Origin: Spirulina sp034932185
Lineage (GTDB): Bacteria; Cyanobacteriota; Cyanobacteriia; Cyanobacteriales; Spirulinaceae
Reading direction: 5' to 3'
DNA length: 64,000 nt
Assembly: GCF_034932185.1 (NCBI RefSeq)
Contig: NZ_JAYGHW010000002.1
Location: 62,001 to 126,000, forward strand
The notes beneath the pieces were generated by a model that worked only from the letters and a program-made list of their open reading frames with translations, was not told the DNA's origin and did no database searches. Both the position numbers and the translations under genes were made by a program. Of the stretch, positions 51,409 through 60,900 are shown one piece after another; within the stretch, counting starts at the first letter, position 1; every line of letters begins with the position of its first letter.

Positions 51409-52278
51409 ATGGAATTCATTAACCCCAAAACCGACTACGCTTTTAAAAAGATTTTTGGCTCTGATCAAAGCAAAGATATTTTAATTAGTTTTCTCAATGC
51501 TTTGATCTATGAAGGTCGCGCCACGATTCAAGATTTAGAAATTATTAACCCCAATCTTCCCCCCAAGGTAGAGGGGTTAAAAGATAGCTCTCTCGATGTC
51601 AAAGCCCGCCTCGACAATGGCACGATTGTCATTATTGAAATGCAGGTTCTCAATGTAGAATCCTTTGGCAAACGAGTGATCTTTAACGCAGCAAAAACCT
51701 ATGCCTTCCAACTCAAACGGAGAGAGGGCTACAGTATGCTCAAGCCCGTGATTGCCGTTACGGTGGCAAATTTTGAAATGTTTCCGGGTTATCACCATTA
51801 TCTCTCTCGCTTCCAGTATCAAGAAGCAACGACAAACTATGTGCATCCTGATCGGACGATTGAACTGATTTTTATTGAACTCCCCAAATTCAATAAACCT
51901 TTGGCTGAACTAGAAACGCTAACGGAAAAGTGGATTGCCTTTATGAAAGAAGCGCAAGTGCTTGATGTTATTCCCACAACCATGGAGGATATTCCTGAGT
52001 TTAACCAAGCCTTTGAAATTGCCAACCGTGCTAACCTCAGCCGAGAGGAAATCGAAGCTATAGAAAGACAGGAAATGTTTATCTATGATCAACAGGGGGC
52101 GCTCAATCTGAGTCGGACTGAGGGTCGCGAGGAGGGTCGCGAGGAGGGTCGCGAGGAAGGATACAAGGAGGGTAAGCGGGAAATTGCCCGGCAACTTTTG
52201 GGGCAGATGGATCTGGAGGCGATCGCCTCCCTCACCGGCCTCACTGTGGCAGAAGTGCAAACTTTGCAAGCGGATTAA
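51409..52278 (+). CDS. Rpn family PD-(D/E)XK nuclease/transposase-like protein
   Basis: 289 residues. N-terminal MEFINPKTDYAFKKIFGSDQ is the family entry. Nuclease core: DVKARLDNGTIVIIEMQVLN, where Asp and E-x-Q stand for the D and ExK positions; NAAKTYAFQLKRREGYSML follows. Family members (Rpn, PDDEXK_2) promote recA-independent recombination in E. coli. The C-terminus carries GREE repeats from a 12-bp tandem unit (52122-52172), then a short helical tail (LTGLTVAEVQTLQ). Single gene with its own terminator. Not evidently in a mobile element. Confidence 0.9.
   Translation: MEFINPKTDYAFKKIFGSDQSKDILISFLNALIYEGRATIQDLEIINPNLPPKVEGLKDSSLDVKARLDNGTIVIIEMQVLNVESFGKRVIFNAAKTYAFQLKRREGYSMLKPVIAVTVANFEMFPGYHHYLSRFQYQEATTNYVHPDRTIELIFIELPKFNKPLAELETLTEKWIAFMKEAQVLDVIPTTMEDIPEFNQAFEIANRANLSREEIEAIERQEMFIYDQQGALNLSRTEGREEGREEGREEGYKEGKREIARQLLGQMDLEAIASLTGLTVAEVQTLQAD
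52122..52172 (+). repeat. 12-bp in-frame repeat GAGGGTCGCGAG
   Basis: About three and a half copies encoding Glu-Gly-Arg-Glu in the Rpn C-terminal region. The length is a multiple of three, so copy number can change without a frameshift. Confidence 0.85.
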
Positions 52279-52285
52279 CACCACA

Positions 52286-52317
52286 AAAACCCTGAACAGT
52301 TATCGTTCAGGGTTTTT
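52286..52317 (+). terminator. Rho-independent terminator after rpn gene
   Basis: AAAAACCCTGAAC pairs with GTTCAGGGTTTTT around AGTTATC; T-rich on both strands, so it can also serve the convergent gene at 52369. Confidence 0.88.
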
Positions 52318-52368
52318 ATCAAGATTCGCCTCACCTTGGGCTGTGGGTACAATGGCGAAGACTGCCGG

Positions 52369-53184
52369 TTACACCCCCAACCGTTGTTTGGTAGCGGGGC
52401 CCACAATGCCATCGACTTTCAGGCCATTGGCCTTTTGAAAAGCTTCCACCGCTTGCTTTGTATTGGGGCCATAGACACCATCTAAGCCACTGGGGCCGAC
52501 ACCATACTTGAGTTCTACTAACTTAGCTTGCACGGCCTTAACCGCATCGCCACGGGAACCCATCAGGATGACACTGCGGCCGCCCGTGCCTTGGGTGGGG
52601 GGAGCGGCTTGGATGGGGGCGGTGTAGGGGCCATAGACCCAGCGACCGCTGGCCAGTTGGAGCCAATCTCCTTGGATTTGGGTGACGGTTTTCAGCGCTG
52701 CACCGTCGCGGACACACATCGCTGAGGCGTATTGAATGCCGGGGCCGACGCGGGCGTTGAGACAGCCATCTTTGGGAGTGTTGACTTTGCGGAGGCGGTT
52801 GCCGGTGGCAACGGGAGTGGCGCGGTTATGGGTGGTGTAGGGGCCGTAAACCCAGCGACCACTGGCGAGTTTCAGCCAGTCGCCTTTGACTTCTACCACC
52901 GGCTTGAGGGCTGCTCCATCGCGCACACAGGTAACGATCGCCCCCTGGACAGAAGGCCCTGTGCGGGCATGGAGGCAGCGGCCACTGGGGGTATCGACCA
53001 TGGCCGCCTGGGCGGGGGCCATGGCGCTGATGGTGGTGACAATGACCCCAACGGCTAAGAGGTTTAACCAGAGGGCGCTGGGAGCCTTGGCCCATTCAAA
53101 AAAATCAACTTCGCTAAAATCGTACTCAATGCCCGTTGCTGCTTCATGGGCAGCATAGGAATGGGTGTAGGTGAGTGCGTCCAC
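52369..53184 (-). CDS. SH3b/peptidoglycan-binding cell wall protein
   Basis: 271 residues, GTG start at 53184 with AAGGAGA upstream. A cytoplasmic-looking lead is followed by one hydrophobic segment (LWLNLLAVGVIVTTISAM). Two SH3b repeats follow (GRCLHARTGPSVQGAIVTC ... SGRWVYGPYTT; DGCLNARVGPGIQYASAMC ... SGRWVYGPYTA), and a C-terminal PG_binding_1 domain (VKAVQAKLVELKYGVG ... DGIVGPATKQRLGV). No catalytic domain, so a wall-targeting or sensing protein. It sits beside an M23 peptidase on the same strand, a possible partner. Confidence 0.85.
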   Translation of the reverse strand: MDALTYTHSYAAHEAATGIEYDFSEVDFFEWAKAPSALWLNLLAVGVIVTTISAMAPAQAAMVDTPSGRCLHARTGPSVQGAIVTCVRDGAALKPVVEVKGDWLKLASGRWVYGPYTTHNRATPVATGNRLRKVNTPKDGCLNARVGPGIQYASAMCVRDGAALKTVTQIQGDWLQLASGRWVYGPYTAPIQAAPPTQGTGGRSVILMGSRGDAVKAVQAKLVELKYGVGPSGLDGVYGPNTKQAVEAFQKANGLKVDGIVGPATKQRLGV

Positions 53185-53279
53185 GGGGGTCTCCTTGCGT
53201 GATTGGCTTGGTCTTGTCTTGCAGTAATATCACTGTTTTAAGCCAAGATGCGCCAATTGAGGTACTGGATTTACAATAT

Positions 53280-54077
53280 TTAGGAGTCTTGGCGGTTAAA
53301 TTGCTCAGAACGGAGACGGCGATCGCCCTCATACACCTCAAGGCGATCGCCATAGACGCGATAGGTAAAACTGCCGTTACTCGCCTGATAACCATCCCGT
53401 TGATAAAAGGCCGGCAACCAAATCGAGCGGGTGGGATCATTTTTAGCCTGGCCAAAATACCAAATCTGCGCCCCCACCTGACAGATTTGCACCCGAAAAT
53501 GGCGGGTCTGGGCGGCGATTAAGATCTCACCGGGACATTGCTCACCGGGGGGAACAGCGGGGGGAATTCGACCATTGACCAAGGGCGGGAGGTTAGTGAG
53601 GGGATCGCGGCTGTTGCCATCGGGGCCATAGTATTCAAAATGGAGATGGGGGCCGGTGGAGTTGCCGGTGCTGCCCATTTCGGCGATCGCCTGTCCCTGC
53701 ATCACCCTTTCTCCCTCGTTGACATAGAGCAATTGGTTATGGCCGTAAACGGTGCGGCTACCGTCGTTGTGGAGAATTTCCACCGCGTAGCCCAAACCCC
53801 AATCATCCCAACCCGCAAGGATCACCTCCCCCGCCTGGGCCGCTAAAATCGGCGTGCCTACCGGCCCAGCAATATCGAGGCCCTCATGGTAACGGTGGAA
53901 ACCTTGGGAAATATTGCCCGTTGTGGGCCAGATGAAATGCTGGTTTTGGGCCAAAGCCGTTGCATCGCTAGGAATCAGCGTTGCCGGGTCGCGAAACACC
54001 CCCTGCATCGGCACAGAGAGGGCCACGGTTCCCACCGCCGCCACACCTAAAAAACTGAACAGGAGCGATCGCGCCAT
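53280..54077 (-). CDS. M23 family metallopeptidase
   Basis: 265 residues from ATG 54077 (MARSLLFSFLGVAAVGTVAL), which opens a signal peptide or anchor; longer starts exist. LytM-type zinc endopeptidase that cuts peptidoglycan cross-bridges or activates amidases. Zinc ligands: FHRYHEGLDIAGPVG (H and D) and GPHLHFEYYG (HxH). All are present, so it should be active. The C-terminal 80 residues (YFGQAKNDPTRSIWLPAFYQ, YRVYGDRLEVYEGDRRL) form a lineage-specific beta domain. Located next to the SH3b wall protein. Confidence 0.9.
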   Translation of the reverse strand: MARSLLFSFLGVAAVGTVALSVPMQGVFRDPATLIPSDATALAQNQHFIWPTTGNISQGFHRYHEGLDIAGPVGTPILAAQAGEVILAGWDDWGLGYAVEILHNDGSRTVYGHNQLLYVNEGERVMQGQAIAEMGSTGNSTGPHLHFEYYGPDGNSRDPLTNLPPLVNGRIPPAVPPGEQCPGEILIAAQTRHFRVQICQVGAQIWYFGQAKNDPTRSIWLPAFYQRDGYQASNGSFTYRVYGDRLEVYEGDRRLRSEQFNRQDS

Positions 54078-54275
54078 GCCCCCCCAAGAAATGATCACAC
54101 ATCCCATTTTGACAAAATTTAAAGCAACCCTCTCGTTTTTCGGGGTCATCCCTCCCCATCGGGAGAATCTACCCCTTCCCCTCTGTCAAGAATATTCCCG
54201 ATTCGCAAAAAAACCCTGGCACAACCCTGTAGGATGATCAGTAAGGCCCCTTAAGGTTTTCACCCCTCACCCGCC

Positions 54276-54680
54276 ATGTTCGGTCACTACCAACAAACTT
54301 GTTTGCGGATTGAACTACACCCCCCGGTATCTTCAGCACCCCTCACCGCGAAGATTGCCGCGAGTCTCCAGGAACCTGACCAGTTTCGCCGCTGGCTCTT
54401 TCCACAGCAATTTGAGGTTAAGATTGCTTCCCCCCTGATTGCTGGGGCTACCTTTTCCGCTTGGATTGGCCCCGTCAAAATTGATCACTACGTTGAAGTT
54501 GCCACCCCCCAAAGTCTCCGCCTGATCCTCAGTGGAGGCATTGATGGGTTTCATGAATGGTATTGGGGCGAAGATTGGGTACAATCGCGCATTGAAGGGA
54601 TTTCGCTATTACCGTTGCATTTGGGCCAGACTTTTGTCTTGATGCGCCTCCGCCAATTTCTCAGGGAATCGGGAAATTAG
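54276..54680 (+). CDS. Conserved hypothetical protein (SRPBCC-like guess)
   Basis: 134 residues, soluble. Central strands FEVKIASPLIAGATFSAWIG and PVKIDHYVEVATPQSLRLIL, then GGIDGFHEWYWGEDWVQSRI and EGISLLPLHLGQTFVLMRLR. The mix of strands and a long C-terminal helix recalls a START/SRPBCC-like fold, but I do not recognise the family. It lies 267 bp before the NRPS on the same strand with an apparent promoter in between, so it need not belong to that pathway. Confidence 0.6.
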   Translation: MFGHYQQTCLRIELHPPVSSAPLTAKIAASLQEPDQFRRWLFPQQFEVKIASPLIAGATFSAWIGPVKIDHYVEVATPQSLRLILSGGIDGFHEWYWGEDWVQSRIEGISLLPLHLGQTFVLMRLRQFLRESGN

Positions 54681-54746
54681 CCCGGCCAAGCTTTCGCCTC
54701 AATCCTTACAATCGCAATAAAATATTAAGAAATTGCAATAGTAAAA

Positions 54747-54774
54747 TCGACAATCCGGTCAGTCATGGTATGAT
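54747..54774 (+). promoter_or_regulatory. Candidate promoter of the NRPS operon
   Basis: TCGACA (54747-54752), 16-bp spacer, TATGAT (54769-54774) in an AT-rich stretch, which leaves a leader of about 170 nt before the NRPS ATG. Unproven. Confidence 0.45.
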
Positions 54775-54947
54775 GCAGGCAAAATGGACTAAATTGGGTG
54801 ATTAATTCATTTAATTACATCCATTGATTAATTGAAGTGTCCGTCAGTATTTCGATCTCATCTAAAGTGACAGGATAGGATCGGGAGGTGAATTTTTCAT
54901 CTTGCGGTTTCCCCTGGAGCAAGATTAAAAAATAATATTGAATTTTC

Positions 54948-57900
54948 ATGGCATCTACCATCTGGGAACAGGATAATGTCCAAGGATATGCTGATTTAGA
55001 GGGAAATTCTTCATCAAGTTTCTTTTTATCTGAAACACAGCAAATTCTGTGGCAAATTGATCAATTTTCACCCCACAATACGGCTGATCATCGATGCAGT
55101 GCCGTTAAAATTTACGCTGCTTTAGACCTAGAGCAATGGCGAACGGTTTGGTGCGAAATTATCCAACGCCATCCCAGTTTACGGACAACCTACAGCCTCA
55201 ATCGGGCCGGTGTTCCTGTGCAAAAGATCAATCGGGAGATTCTCCGTTGGAAAGACTTCGCCAACGCCCTGCCCCTAGAAATCATCAATGCTCAAAATTG
55301 GTCACAAGATCACCTCAATCAGGAACTTTTAAAACGGGCCGAGATGCCCTTCAATCTCGAACAAGGCCCTCTGATCCGCCTCTCTTTATTTCAATGTCGC
55401 CCCTCAGAATTTATTCAATTGTTGGTCATTCATCAAATTGCCGCAGATCCCAAAAGTCACGATCTGCTCTGGCAAGAATTTGATCAACGCTATGCCGGTC
55501 ATGAATTGAAACCGCCCCTAGCCTATCAAGACTTTGTGGATTGGGAAGCGGCGTTTTTAAACTCATCCCCCGGCCAAGCCTCGCGACAATATTGGCATCA
55601 ACAACTAGGGGATGATCTGCCAATTTTAAATTTGCCCATCGATCAATCCAGACCCCCTGTTTTGTCGTTTCGGGGTGAAGCCTATTCAGTGCCACTTGAC
55701 CGGGATCTGGTTGTGGGATTACAAGCTAAAATTGCTCCCTCAGATCGATTGCAGTTGGGATTAGCGGCGTTTTATAGCTTGCTCTATCGTTATTCGGGTC
55801 AGTGTGATCTATCAATCACCGTTCCCCTCGAAAATCGCCAAGGGCGGCCTGAATTTTTGCAGGGGATTGGTTGTTTTCAAAATGTGGGAATTTTTCGGGT
55901 TGAACTAGACCCGCAAGCCTCTTTTCAAGAGCTTCAGCAGACCGTCGCCGCCATCACCACCAGCGGTCATCAACATCAAGCCGTTAACGCCTTAACCCCA
56001 GCATGGCAACAACATTTTGAATTACAGCGGGGTTTGAGTCAAATGCCCCTCTCTTCAGTCCGGTTTAACTGGCAACTATGGGAAGGATCAACAAGCACAG
56101 ATGCGCCGCCCTTGTTAACTGTTGAACCCTACCTTTTGGCTGAAAAATATGGTGCAGCTTACGATATAACCCTCACCTGGATGGAAGTGGGGGAGGCTAT
56201 TCATCTAAATATTAATTACAATCCAGATCTCTGGACTGAAGCAACCATTCAGCGATTAGCGACCCATTATCAACAGATTTTGCAAGGGGCGATCGCCCAT
56301 CCTGAAACCCCCATTGCCCGCCTACCTTTGCTCACAGACCCAGAGCGTCAGCAACTCCTAATCGAGTGGAATCAGACCGCTGCGGACTATCCTCAAAATT
56401 GCGGCATTCACCACTGTTTTGAGGCACAAGTGGCCCGAACGCCAGGGGCTACGGCGGTTGTTTTTGAGGGGCGATCGCTCACCTATCAAGACCTCAACCA
56501 TCGCGCCAATCAACTCGCCCATTACCTCCAAACCTGCGGCGTTCAACGGGGAGATTTAGTCGGGATATATCTAGATCGTTCCCTAGAAATGCTCATCGGT
56601 TTACTGGGTATTCTCAAGGCCGGTGCTGCCTATGTGCCTCTCGATCCCAGCTATCCCCAAGAACGCATTGGATATATTTTATCCACCGCCGATGCTCCCT
56701 TTTTAGTTACATCTAGCGCAATGCAAGCCGCATTGCCTAGTCATCAAGCCCAGGTCATTTGTGTAGATATCGATGCCCCGCGCATTGCCCAAGCCGCCGC
56801 CGATAATCCCCAGCGTGATATAGATGAGCAAAATGCGCAAAATTTGTGTTATGTGATCTTCACATCAGGGTCCACGGGTCAGCCCAAGGGGGTCAAGATT
56901 AGCCATCAATCCTTGGTGAATTTCATGACAGCGATGGCATCAACACCTGGACTCACCGCAGAAGATTGTTTAGTAGCAGTCACAACCATTAGTTTTGATA
57001 TTCACACCCTCGAACTTTATTTGCCGTTAACCGTGGGCGCGAAACTGGTGCTTGCCAGTCACGAAGTTGCCACCGATGGAGGCAGATTAGCCGAATTAAT
57101 CACCACCCACCAAGCCACAGTTATGCAAGCCACCCCGGCAACTTGGCGGATGTTGTTAACGGCCCATTGGGACGGATCTGCGGATTTTAAAGCGATTTGT
57201 GGGGGGGAAGCCTTGCCGCGTTCCTTGGCGGATCAGTTATTAACAAAAGTGGGGACGCTGTGGAATCTTTACGGGCCGACGGAAACGACCGTGTGGTCTA
57301 CCCGTTGCGAAATTAAGCGCGATCGCAGGGGCGATCGCCCCGACAATCCTGAACCGATTGGCCGTCCCATTGCGAACACCCAAACCTATATTTTAGACTC
57401 CACCCTTCAACCCGTTCCCATCGGTGTACCCGGCGAATTTTATATTGGTGGGGATGGCGTTGCCCAAGGCTATCTCCATCGGCCGGATTTAACCGCCGAA
57501 CGCTTTCTTGCCAATCCCTTTCTCGCCCATGCCCGCCTCTATAAAACCGGAGATTTAGCCCGATATCGTCAAGATGGGACGATTGAATATTTAGGCCGGG
57601 TTGACAATCAGGTGAAAATTCGCGGGTTTCGCATTGAACTCGGAGAAATTGAAACCTTATTAACCCAACATCCCCATGTCGCCCAATGTGTCACCCTGGC
57701 CCGCCCCGATGACCAAGGTGATCCGCGATTAGTGGCCTATATTATTCCCGAACAAATTCCCCCCCATCAACCCACCGAGCCATCCCCCAGCCCCACAGCG
57801 ACCCCTGCCTTTCCAGTAGCAGAAAACAACATTCTCCAAGAATGGCAATTAGCCTGGGATAATGCCTATGATCAAACCGAAAAAACCCAGGATTCAACCT

Positions 57901-60900
57901 TAAATATTTCCGGATGGGATAGTAGTTATACGGGTGAATTGATTCCAGCGGAAGAAATGCGGGAATGGGTGACGGGTATTGTTGATCGGATTAAAGAGCA
58001 TCAGCCCCAACGGGTTTTAGAAATTGGATGTGGGACAGGCATGCTCTTGCTGCGGATCGCCCCCAGTTGTGCATTGTATTGGGGCGTTGATGCTGCCCAG
58101 CAGGGCTTGAATTATATTCACAAACAACTGCAAACATTGCCGGGAGATTGGTCACAGGTTCAACTTCGGCAACAACTTGCCCATGATTTTCAGGGGGTTG
58201 AGCCGCAATCCTTTGATGCGGTTGTGATTAACTCAGTGGTGCAATATTTTCCGAGTATTCGTTATTTAGTGACGGTGCTAGAGGGAGCAGTACAGGCCCT
58301 CGCGCCGGGTGGGTTTATTTTTGTGGGAGATGTGCGAAGTTTGCCATTATTATCGGCATTTCATAGTAGTGTGCAGCTTTATCAAGCGTCGGATGATTTG
58401 CCCTTGGCTCAACTGAAACAACTGGCCGATAAAGATCAGCAATTGGATCAAGAATTGGTGATTAGTCCGGAGTTTTTCACGGCATTGCAAGCATATTTAC
58501 CGGCAATTACGCAGGTTAAAATTCAATTAAAACGGGGCATTGCTCATAATGAAATGACGAAGTTTCGCTATGATGTGGTGCTGTTTGTGGGTGGGGCGGG
58601 GCAGGAATTGCCGCAGATGGCATGGGATTGGCAGCAGGAGGGGTTGACGGTGGAGGCGGTGCTGGATAGGTTGCACCATGATCAACCGAAAACCCTTGTG
58701 GTGCGTCATGTTCCCAATGGGCGATTAAGGGCAGATCTCCAAGCGTTGGCCATGCTTGAAACAGATGATGAGCTTCAGACTGTTGGTGAATTACGGCATC
58801 GTCTCACCCAGGATCAATGGACGGGGATTGAGCCAGAAATTTGGTGGGGGTTGGAGATTCCCTATCGCGTGGAAATTAACTATAGTGTCGGCCGCTTGGA
58901 TTGCTATGATCTATGGTTTGAGCAGCAGGGCGTTGGCGAAGCCTCTCCAACGGAGAATTGCCCTTTACCTGATGACACCCCAGCCATTCCATCGGTTTTG
59001 CCTCAGTCTCCACAGGATTGGCAAAGCTATGCGAATAATCCGGCCTTTGGACAGTTTGCGATGGGTTTGTCCCCCAAACTGCGGGATTATTTGCGGGATA
59101 AACTGCCGGATTATATGGTTCCGTCGGCGTTTGTGGCCCTGCCTCGGTTTCCCCTGACTCCGAATGGCAAAATTGACCGTCGGGCGTTGCCGAGTCCGGA
59201 GTTTTTCCCCATCGCTCAGGGGGCGGGTTTTGTTGCGCCTCGCAATGAGGTGGAGCAGCAGGTGGCGCAGATTTGGTCGGAGGTGTTGGGCATTTCACCG
59301 ATGGGGGTGCATTACGATTTCATTCAGTTGGGGGGTCATTCGCTGCTGGCGATTCAGATTATGGTGCTGATCCAAACTCGCCTACAGGTGAAGTTACCCG
59401 TTCATCGGTTGTTTGACTGTCCGACGGTGGCGGCGTTGGCGGCGTTGGTGCGGGCGGAGGAGGGGGTGGATACGGGGGCAGATATTCAACCCACGGCACG
59501 CTCTGGATCGCTCCCCCTCTCTGTGGGTCAGGCGCAACTGTGGTTTTTACACCAACTCAACCCCGACGCTCCCACCTATAACGAAGATGTGACGATCATT
59601 TTTCAGGAAGCCCTCGATCTTCCGGCCCTAGAACAGAGTTTTACGGAACTGATCCGCCGTCACGAAATTCTCCGCACCACGTTCCCCTCGGTGGATGGCC
59701 AGCCGGTACAACGGATTCAGCCGCCGACGGCGTTTAAAATCGCCGTGGTGGATTTGCGATCGCACCCTGAAGCCGAACGCAGCGCCCAAGCGGAAGCGAT
59801 ATTGCTCCGCAAGGCTACCGCCATCGCCACCGCTCAACTCTGCATCCCCTTCAACCTCGCCCAAGGCCCTCTAATCCGCGCCACCGTCTGCCAACTGGGG
59901 GACACCCATTATCAACTCAATGTGGCCATGCACCACATCCTCTTCGATGGGGAATCGGGCAACGGCGTGCTATTCCCCGAACTGAAAACCCTGTACACCG
60001 CCTTCAGCCAAGGCCTGGCCTCCCCCCTGCCAGAACTGACACTTCAATATGCCGACTTCGCCGCCTGGCAACGGGACTGGCTCCAAGGCGACTACATCAG
60101 CCAGCAACTCGCCTATTGGCAAACCATGGCCGATGCCCCGCCCCTGCTGTTTCCCACCGATCGCCCCCGCACCCCCAAGACCACCGCCGCCGGTTCATGG
60201 CTCGCCGTTGAAATTGCCCCCGCCTTAACGGAAAAACTGAAAATTCTCAGCCGCAAAGCTGGGGTCACGCTCTATATGACCCTGGTGACGGCCCTGCAAA
60301 TTTTGCTCCATCGCTATACTGAGCAAACCGATCTCATTTTAGGTACAGTCTCTTCTCAACATAACCGTTCCGAACTGCGGGGCATGATTGGCTACTTCTT
60401 GAATACCTTGGCACTCCGCAGTGATTTGTCAGGAAATCCGAGCTTTCAAGCATTGCTCAAACGGGTGCGTCAAACCATCCTTGAAGCCTATGCTAACCAA
60501 GATGTCCCCTTTCAAGATGTGGTGAATAGTTTCAGTTCAGATCGGCAGGTGAGTGAAAATCCGCTCTTTCAAATTGTCTTTGCTTTTCAGCCGCCTGTGG
60601 TGGAAGATCCCCAGAGTTGGACGATTCAACAATTTATGTTGGATAATGGCTGTTCTAAATTTGATATTTCGTTCCTATTGGAGGAGCGATCGCAGGGCAT
60701 CACCAGTAAAATCGTCGGCAAAATTGAATACAAAACCGACCTGTTCGATCTCGCCACCATTGAACGCCTCCGGGGCCATTTCCTCACCCTGTTAGCGGGC
60801 ATTGTCGCCGATCCAGAGCAAGCGTTGGCGAAGCCTCTCCAACGGAGAATCGCCCAACTGCCCCTGCTGACCGCCGCCGAACAGCAGCAAATCCTGATTG

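Noticed and set aside
54276..54680. Small protein as part of the NRPS cluster
   Set aside because: A 267-bp gap with its own candidate promoter separates them, and no biosynthetic motif is visible.
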